Assembly: GCF_035294165.1 (NCBI RefSeq)
Contig: NZ_DATGLN010000133.1
Location: 1-10,349, forward strand
From: Chthonomonas sp035294165
GTDB lineage: Bacteria > Armatimonadota > Chthonomonadetes > Chthonomonadales > Chthonomonadaceae
Length of the DNA stretch: 10,349 nt
Direction: 5' to 3'
Part shown: one piece after another, positions 5,889-10,349 of the stretch
How positions within the stretch are numbered: position 1 is the first letter of the stretch
Layout: each line of letters begins with the position of its first letter
Translations under genes and position numbers: made by a program
Notes under the pieces: generated by a model
Told to the model about the DNA's origin: nothing
Database searches by the model: none
The model's input: only the letters and a program-made list of their open reading frames with translations

Positions 5889-6300
5889 TCTTTTCCTCCT
5901 CTATTGTTTCGTGATCAGGCTGGCCTGCCGGTGAGGCCGATTTCGTAGGGGAACGCATCTCGGCAAGCTGATGGTAGTAACCAAGAGCGAAAAGGCTCTG
6001 GTCTTCGAGGCTAAGCGTTCTCGGAAGCCGCTCAGGTATAGCGTTGTAGATTTCGGTGAGCTGATCGAGATACCAGTTCTGCAGCCCCTTGCTCTCTATA
6101 CTGTTAAGGTGAAATCGCGCGGTGCGGTCAAGCCTCGCGAGCACAAGCGCCGGAGTGGCGCAGGCAGCCGCATAGAAGCGTTGCACGACACCTGCCCCCA
6201 CATTGCCCAATGCCGCTTCCTGTAGACGCGCATAGACAGCCATCAGGCGACCGCAGTGATAGGCAGGACTTGGGTGTTGTTTGTTGAGATTAGATTGCAT
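5881..6300 (-). CDS. cas11c: Cas11c small subunit from an internal start in cas8c
   Basis: Studies of I-C systems showed that the Cascade small subunit Cas11c is translated from inside cas8c in the same frame. Here codon 476 of cas8c is an ATG (6298-6300) preceded at 8 nt by AAAGGAG (6309-6315), an excellent ribosome binding site inside the coding sequence. The product would be 139 residues, beginning MQSNLNKQHPSPAYHCGR and running to the cas8c stop. It is rich in helix-forming sequence, as expected for the small subunit that lines the target and non-target strands. Size and position near the last fifth to quarter of Cas8c agree with known Cas11c. Other internal Met codons nearby (Met495) lack a Shine-Dalgarno. 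Expression itself cannot be seen from sequence. Confidence 0.8.
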   Translation of the reverse strand: MQSNLNKQHPSPAYHCGRLMAVYARLQEAALGNVGAGVVQRFYAAACATPALVLARLDRTARFHLNSIESKGLQNWYLDQLTEIYNAIPERLPRTLSLEDQSLFALGYYHQLAEMRSPTKSASPAGQPDHETIEEEKNV

Positions 6301-7725
6301 CTGTTTATCTCCTTTGTTCCGAACATGATAGGCTTTCAGTAAAGCCATACGAGCCTGTAGAAGGTTCAACAGGTTTCGGTTTCGTGTCTCTACCGCCTCC
6401 TCCCAATCCCCCGAAAGAACAAACTGATTGTGATGATAGAGTATGCGTCCAAGCACTTCAAAAGGCAGGGGCGTGCCTTCGATAGCCGCATGCAGCAGAC
6501 TCGTTCGTACCCCAGAGAGGGGCTTAATCCAATCCTCATATTGTTGTTGGGGCAATCGGGGTGGAAGCAAACTGGTAACTAAACGTTCGAAACCGGGGTT
6601 TAGCGCATCACCTCCTCCATCATAGCGGACGATCCGCAGATGTTCAAACCACTCGGCCACGTGAGTGGCTAAATCCTCAAACTGACCCATGGCCCAGTCG
6701 CGCACCATAACACGGCCAGCCGCACCGGATAAAGTGAGAATGTAGAAATAGCTATTCCCTAGCTCGATGGCCTCCGCTTTACCGGTGTGTAGGTAGTCTA
6801 AAAGATTACGAGCACGCTGCAAAGCGCTTCGTGCTTGTGCCTCTTGCCCCTCCTCCGCTTGCTCTCCTAACAAAAAGGCCACAGGGTCGTTTTCGATAGG
6901 AACCGTGTGGCTATACCAATACACCACCTTGGTACCGGCGAGGCGCTTGGCGTTGTTTTGTAGAAGGTCTTCCAAAGCAGCGCGATAGGCAGCAGCGCTC
7001 TCTGCCGAAACGGCTGCATTGGCCGACTGTTTCAGACCATACGACTCAAAAGCATCTTTATCGAAGCCAACAAGAGAGGAACCGGAGCTTTGTCCGCCAA
7101 CATCCGCTAACCCGCGTATTTTGGGGTGAGTTGGTTCAGGAACTACTAAGTCTCCTGTCGCGAAACAGACCATTCTCGCCCCGCCCGTTGCTTGCGAAGC
7201 TCCTGCATTACCGCCGATACTACTGCGAAACCGACGCCACCAATCATGCCAGCGACTATCCTCCAGAAGCAGGTTACTGCCAACCTGCAGCGTCAATTTA
7301 TCGGTAGGCTTTACTTTATTGCGCTCTAGGTCTTCGCAAATTCTGTTGCGTATTTGTGGATCACCCAAGCTCTGCGCAACGGCTCTCAGCTCGGGTACTG
7401 CTGTGGAAGCCTGCTCTAGAAGCCCTACAAAGAAGTTGTGTTTCTCCTGTTTCTTTTGCAAATCCTCCGGCTTCACCTTGTAGAGCGCCACACAATCTGC
7501 CGATTCATAAAGAAACTGGCTTCCTGGGTTTAAGCGCACCAGCTCCGGTTGAGACAAATTGGGGCAAACATCGAACTTGCGCCCAACTTTATCTCCGAGC
7601 GGCACTACCCCCAAGTAACGACCATCGGCACTAAAGCTAAGACACCATCGAATCGTTTGAGTGGCGAAACCGGGTTCGGAGTGAAGCCCCTTTTGTGTGG
7701 CGTAGCGCACAAGTTGATCGATCAT
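5881..7725 (-). CDS. cas8c: Cascade large subunit Cas8c (Csd1, type I-C)
   Basis: Cas8c is the large subunit of I-C Cascade, which contacts the crRNA 5' handle, reads the PAM and helps recruit Cas3. The 614-residue length matches the family. Recognisable pieces are the N-terminal block ending RWCLSFSADGRYLGVVPL (26-43), LTLQVGSNLLL with W159-W163 (144-163), VVYWYSH (267-273), the TLSGAAGRVMVRDW motif (331-344), and the C-terminal helical part with SPAYHCGRLMAVYARLQEA (486-504) and FALGYYHQ (579-586). ATG at 7725 lies 2 bp after the cas5 stop, with AGGAGG at 7732-7737 inside the last cas5 codons (spacing 6), so it is coupled to cas5. The C-terminal 139 residues are very likely also made as a separate Cas11c from an internal start at 6300. 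The tail (EEEKNV) carries the cas7 ribosome binding site. Confidence 0.97.
   Translation of the reverse strand: MIDQLVRYATQKGLHSEPGFATQTIRWCLSFSADGRYLGVVPLGDKVGRKFDVCPNLSQPELVRLNPGSQFLYESADCVALYKVKPEDLQKKQEKHNFFVGLLEQASTAVPELRAVAQSLGDPQIRNRICEDLERNKVKPTDKLTLQVGSNLLLEDSRWHDWWRRFRSSIGGNAGASQATGGARMVCFATGDLVVPEPTHPKIRGLADVGGQSSGSSLVGFDKDAFESYGLKQSANAAVSAESAAAYRAALEDLLQNNAKRLAGTKVVYWYSHTVPIENDPVAFLLGEQAEEGQEAQARSALQRARNLLDYLHTGKAEAIELGNSYFYILTLSGAAGRVMVRDWAMGQFEDLATHVAEWFEHLRIVRYDGGGDALNPGFERLVTSLLPPRLPQQQYEDWIKPLSGVRTSLLHAAIEGTPLPFEVLGRILYHHNQFVLSGDWEEAVETRNRNLLNLLQARMALLKAYHVRNKGDKQMQSNLNKQHPSPAYHCGRLMAVYARLQEAALGNVGAGVVQRFYAAACATPALVLARLDRTARFHLNSIESKGLQNWYLDQLTEIYNAIPERLPRTLSLEDQSLFALGYYHQLAEMRSPTKSASPAGQPDHETIEEEKNV
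5895..5900 (-). promoter_or_regulatory. cas7 ribosome binding site inside cas8c
   Basis: AGGAGG lies 6 nt before the cas7 ATG. It is formed by the codons for the Glu-Glu-Glu-Lys tail of Cas8c, so the acidic tail doubles as the translation signal. Confidence 0.8.
6309..6315 (-). promoter_or_regulatory. Internal Shine-Dalgarno for cas11c
   Basis: AAAGGAG on the minus strand, 8 nt before the internal ATG at 6300, encoded by the Lys-Gly-Asp codons (471-473) of cas8c. As strong as the sites in front of the annotated cas genes. Confidence 0.8.
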
Positions 7726-7727
7726 TC

Positions 7728-8444
7728 TTAGCCTCCTGGAATGGGTTTTTTTACCTCTGGACTTTCAAACGGCGGCACGCGCAATCGTCCTCCTTCGATT
7801 CGCGCATGAAACAGAGTAATGAAGGGCTTATCTTCGCTTGTTCCCGGCCGTGAAAGGTCGAATACGTCGTATAACATCCATCCAACCTCCATATCGAAAG
7901 GGATGGGTGTGGCTCGGTCGGCTTCCTCCACCAATCGAAAGTAGGCCACGAACTCGCGCATGCCTAAATAAGGCTGCCAAGCACATTGTCCTTGCTCCGC
8001 TCTGCGTCGAAACTGCGCCTCGAATGCTGCCAGTTCGTTCTCATAGCCCGGCCAGGGGCGTATCTCGGCATGCAGGCGATAGCGCACGTTTTTGAGGGCG
8101 ATGGTTTGGCGCTGAGTGCGTCCTTTGGCCTCGTCATCGGTATCCGCATAGAGAGGCTCAGGCTCCTCTCGCCCCTCCATCCAGCGCCAAAGCGTGTCGG
8201 TTCCTGGCGTTTTTTGCTTCATCTCATTGCGACGCAAAGCGATGTAGCGCGGCCTCTCGAACAGCTCTACCTCGAGAATCTGCCAGCGGAATTTGGAGGG
8301 TTTTACGTAGATAGCATCGAAAATGCCTCTCGCCGCCGACGGCGTGATGACAGGATAGGTGAACCGCTCCACAGAAAGGGGCGGCTGTGAAAAGCAAGCC
8401 AAGTCACCCCACACTTCCAAAACCTGCTGGTTCGATCTCCTCAT
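7728..8444 (-). CDS. cas5: Cas5 (Cas5d), crRNA-processing nuclease of type I-C
   Basis: In I-C there is no Cas6; Cas5d cuts the pre-crRNA at the base of the repeat hairpin and stays bound to the 5' handle in Cascade. The 238-residue protein shows the family start LEVWGDLACFSQPPLSVERF (9-28), TPSAARGIFDAIYVKP (34-49), LKNVRYRLHAEI (117-128), GQCAWQPYLGMREF (152-165) and a C-terminal LRVPPFE. Tyr46 matches by number the Tyr46 reported as important in the Bacillus halodurans enzyme. The Lys-His pair reported there is not obvious: from memory alignment it falls near Ala139-Phe141. Many I-C proteins read GQCFH where this one has GQCAW. ATG at 8444 is 27 bp after the cas3 stop, with AGGAGG at 8455-8460 (spacing 10). 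The repeat hairpin with an 11-nt 3' remainder fits its expected cut. Confidence 0.96.
   Translation of the reverse strand: MRRSNQQVLEVWGDLACFSQPPLSVERFTYPVITPSAARGIFDAIYVKPSKFRWQILEVELFERPRYIALRRNEMKQKTPGTDTLWRWMEGREEPEPLYADTDDEAKGRTQRQTIALKNVRYRLHAEIRPWPGYENELAAFEAQFRRRAEQGQCAWQPYLGMREFVAYFRLVEEADRATPIPFDMEVGWMLYDVFDLSRPGTSEDKPFITLFHARIEGGRLRVPPFESPEVKKPIPGG
7732..7737 (-). promoter_or_regulatory. cas8c ribosome binding site inside cas5
   Basis: AGGAGG made by the final Gly-Gly codons of cas5, 6 nt before the cas8c ATG and overlapping the cas5 end, pointing to coupled translation of cas5 and cas8c. Confidence 0.8.
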
Positions 8445-8471
8445 AGCAACTTCTCCTCCTCGTCATTGGAT

Positions 8472-10349
8472 TTAAGCGATAAGCACATCCATTTCGGCGT
8501 CGTCATTTTTAGGATAAAAACCGACCAGGCTATAGTAGTCCTCCCTACGGTAGCATAAAAACCAACGATTGGCAAAAAATCCCCAACCGGGTACCGGCTC
8601 TAAACTTCGCGACAGAGTTCGTGGAAGATATAAACTGATCGTCAGTGGTTGGGCACGTCGCACCCACGACTTACTCACTCCCTTTGAACGCACCTCATCG
8701 GCCAACTGCTCAAACAGTTCCAAAGCCCCTTGATAGGGCACCACGACATGAATGAAGTCCTCATCAATAATTCGATAGCCCTGCGCTACCTCTCGATAGT
8801 TCTGATTCGCTATGGCCTTTAGCAAGTCGCGATTTAACTGGTTGATGCCGGCTAGGTTATATAACTCCCCATAGTAGCGTTGGTATAATGCTGGGCTTTC
8901 GATATCTAGCTGATCCGTCCCAAGCTCTCTTAGAATCTTCTCGGTAACTCGAGTGGCCTGTTCATAGGCTTTATCGGGATACCGTTCATCGCAAAGCCGA
9001 AACACGCGCAGTGTTCCCTTTCCCTCTAAAAGGCCGTTTCTATTAACTCGTCCAGCTACCTGCGCAATAGCCGATAACGGTCCTAACACGCGGTACCCTA
9101 AGGGAAAGTCCACATCTACGCCCGCCTCAACGCATTGAGTGCTGATCAATCTACACGCTTTATTCTCCAGCAGACGAGCTTTTACCTCTTTTAGAATTTC
9201 TTGCCGATGCAGAGGACACATGCATGTGGAAAGATGGTAGAGGCCTTCCATGCTCATATCTCGCAACGTAAGCGCAATGGCGCGTGCATCTTTGCGCATA
9301 TTTACCACACACAGCAGTTGCGTCATCGGCTCCTGCGCGACTTTCCGGCAAAGCTCCTCTATCGTCATAGGGACATCCCACAACCGCCAGTCTACGGTAA
9401 CTCGTTGCATCTTCTTGAAAAGATGGGGTAGAGCGATTTCACGGGGCTTCCATCCGCTATTGCCCTCTTCCTGCACCTCCTTGTGAAGCAGAGAAAATGC
9501 CGGCTGTGTGGCCGTGGAAAACACAATACTGACTCGATAAGGCGGCGACGCCAGACGCGAGAGCGTTCTCAATGTTGGTAACACAATAGATGTTGGAAGT
9601 GTCTGCACCTCATCAAAGAACACGATGCTCTCTCCGATAGAGTGCAGCTTACGACAATCCCCTGGAGAGTTGCTAAAGAGCGATTCGAGGAACTGCACAT
9701 TCGTGGTAATGATGAGGGGGGCCTGCCAGTTCTCCGATAGCTGGCGCTCGATCCGACGCTCCTCTTCGGAAAGAGAACTCTCCGAGCTAAGTCGCTGCCA
9801 TCGAGCAGAGCTGTGGTGCTCCAACACATACCCGCTACCGAAAACAGGCTCGAAGATAGCACGACATATGGAGACAACCTGCTCGACGATGGTAAGATAG
9901 GGAAAAACAAGGATCAGACGCTTAAAATCGTGCTGTTGGGCATGGGTCAGGCCAAACAGTAACATGCCCAAGGTCTTTCCCGAACCGGTTGGAGCCGTAA
10001 GGGTAAAGAGGCCTGGAGAATTGGCTGCAGTCTCTCGACAGTTGTGCAACAATTCCTCTCGCACTGCGATGACCTCGGCTTTGGCGCGCCTGTTTTGACG
10101 TACCTCTTCGTCGAGATAGCGCTCGAGGGCTGCTAAAGCGCGTGCAGGCTCTAAACTTTTGGGGGTTTCACGCTCTTCGCCAAAGTGTTGTGCCGTATCA
10201 AGAAAATCGGCATCTACAAGGGCGGAAAAAAGCATTCGTACATCGAGCATAACGGAAGCGGTTGTGGCTAGTTTTGGCTTAACGAGATAATTTTTGGGCG
10301 GCTGAACCGTAAAACCATCGGCCTGTAACCGTGCTGTGAGGGCTTCCAC
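8472..10349 (-). CDS. cas3: Cas3 helicase-nuclease, N-terminal part outside the window
   Basis: Cas3 is recruited by target-bound Cascade to nick, unwind and degrade DNA. The visible 625 residues are the C-terminal part; the first visible codon is a GTG at the window edge and is not the start. Residues 38-56 (RMLFSALVDADFLDTAQHF) match the end of the HD nuclease domain, so its metal-binding start lies beyond base 10349. Superfamily 2 helicase motifs follow: Walker A TAPTGSGKT (118-126), FFDEVQTLP (244-252), FSTATQ (277-282), STQCVEAGVDVDFP (403-416) and AQVAGRVNRNG (429-439), then a C-terminal domain. The box is DEVQ rather than DEVH or DEAH, a variation known among Cas3 proteins. No frameshift or internal stop is seen. 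The gene is first of the visible cas genes, 27 bp ahead of cas5, so an operon promoter should lie further right. Confidence 0.97.
   Translation of the reverse strand: MEALTARLQADGFTVQPPKNYLVKPKLATTASVMLDVRMLFSALVDADFLDTAQHFGEERETPKSLEPARALAALERYLDEEVRQNRRAKAEVIAVREELLHNCRETAANSPGLFTLTAPTGSGKTLGMLLFGLTHAQQHDFKRLILVFPYLTIVEQVVSICRAIFEPVFGSGYVLEHHSSARWQRLSSESSLSEEERRIERQLSENWQAPLIITTNVQFLESLFSNSPGDCRKLHSIGESIVFFDEVQTLPTSIVLPTLRTLSRLASPPYRVSIVFSTATQPAFSLLHKEVQEEGNSGWKPREIALPHLFKKMQRVTVDWRLWDVPMTIEELCRKVAQEPMTQLLCVVNMRKDARAIALTLRDMSMEGLYHLSTCMCPLHRQEILKEVKARLLENKACRLISTQCVEAGVDVDFPLGYRVLGPLSAIAQVAGRVNRNGLLEGKGTLRVFRLCDERYPDKAYEQATRVTEKILRELGTDQLDIESPALYQRYYGELYNLAGINQLNRDLLKAIANQNYREVAQGYRIIDEDFIHVVVPYQGALELFEQLADEVRSKGVSKSWVRRAQPLTISLYLPRTLSRSLEPVPGWGFFANRWFLCYRREDYYSLVGFYPKNDDAEMDVLIA

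Noticed and set aside
9602..9613. DEVQ instead of DEVH/DEAH in Cas3 as a sign of inactivation
   Set aside because: Substitution at the fourth position is found in other Cas3 helicases, and all other motifs are intact.
2704..9900. Plus-strand open frames opposite the cas genes
   Set aside because: They are shadows of well-supported minus-strand genes and match no family I recognise.
10347..10349. GTG at the window edge as the cas3 start
   Set aside because: The sequence right after it is the end of an HD nuclease domain, so most of that domain must lie beyond the window.
1..10349. An additional unknown defence or accessory system
   Set aside because: Every gene belongs to the canonical I-C set and the remaining gaps are short; no extra gene, transposon, toxin or anti-CRISPR is visible.

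Overview
The window holds a type I-C (Dvulg) CRISPR-Cas locus, and every gene and the array read on the minus strand. From right to left the order is cas3 (cut by the window edge), cas5, cas8c, cas7, cas4, cas1, cas2, leader and CRISPR array, which is the canonical I-C order. Base composition is moderate and start sites carry strong AGGAGG-type Shine-Dalgarno sequences, which points to a bacterium. Species cannot be read from this window, and nothing housekeeping is present to anchor it.

Region by region: bases 1-2469 are a CRISPR array of 34 repeats, identical as far as I can read, of 37 bp, with 33 complete spacers of 34-39 bp. The array is probably not complete at the left edge. Bases 2470-2615 are the leader, with an extended -10 promoter facing the array. 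Bases 2616-4670 are the adaptation module (cas2, cas1, cas4). Bases 4671-4886 are the only sizeable gap inside the cas block; it carries a perfect 12-bp hairpin and a candidate promoter for cas4. Bases 4887-8444 encode the effector complex (cas7, cas8c, cas5), tightly packed by overlaps. Bases 8472-10349 are the helicase and C-terminal part of Cas3.

How it works together: the array transcript is cut by Cas5 within each repeat, leaving an 11-nt 5' handle. Cas5, Cas8c, a Cas7 backbone and Cas11c form Cascade around the crRNA. Cas11c is translated from inside cas8c, where an AAAGGAG sits 8 nt upstream of Met476. Cascade finds DNA next to a PAM and recruits Cas3, which unwinds and degrades the target. 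Cas4, Cas1 and Cas2 trim and insert new spacers at the leader end (right side, near base 2469).

No unknown system is visible beyond this locus. The interesting content lies in the details: several spacers were taken from the same or related targets. There is a length-variant pair, a pair shifted 4 nt at the PAM side, a dovetailed pair that exposes a GTC PAM, and pairs that hit diverged homologues of one gene. Other points are the hidden cas11c gene, a UUCG-capped repeat hairpin, a possible transcriptional split between effector and adaptation genes, and a Cas5 that seems to lack part of the reported catalytic set.
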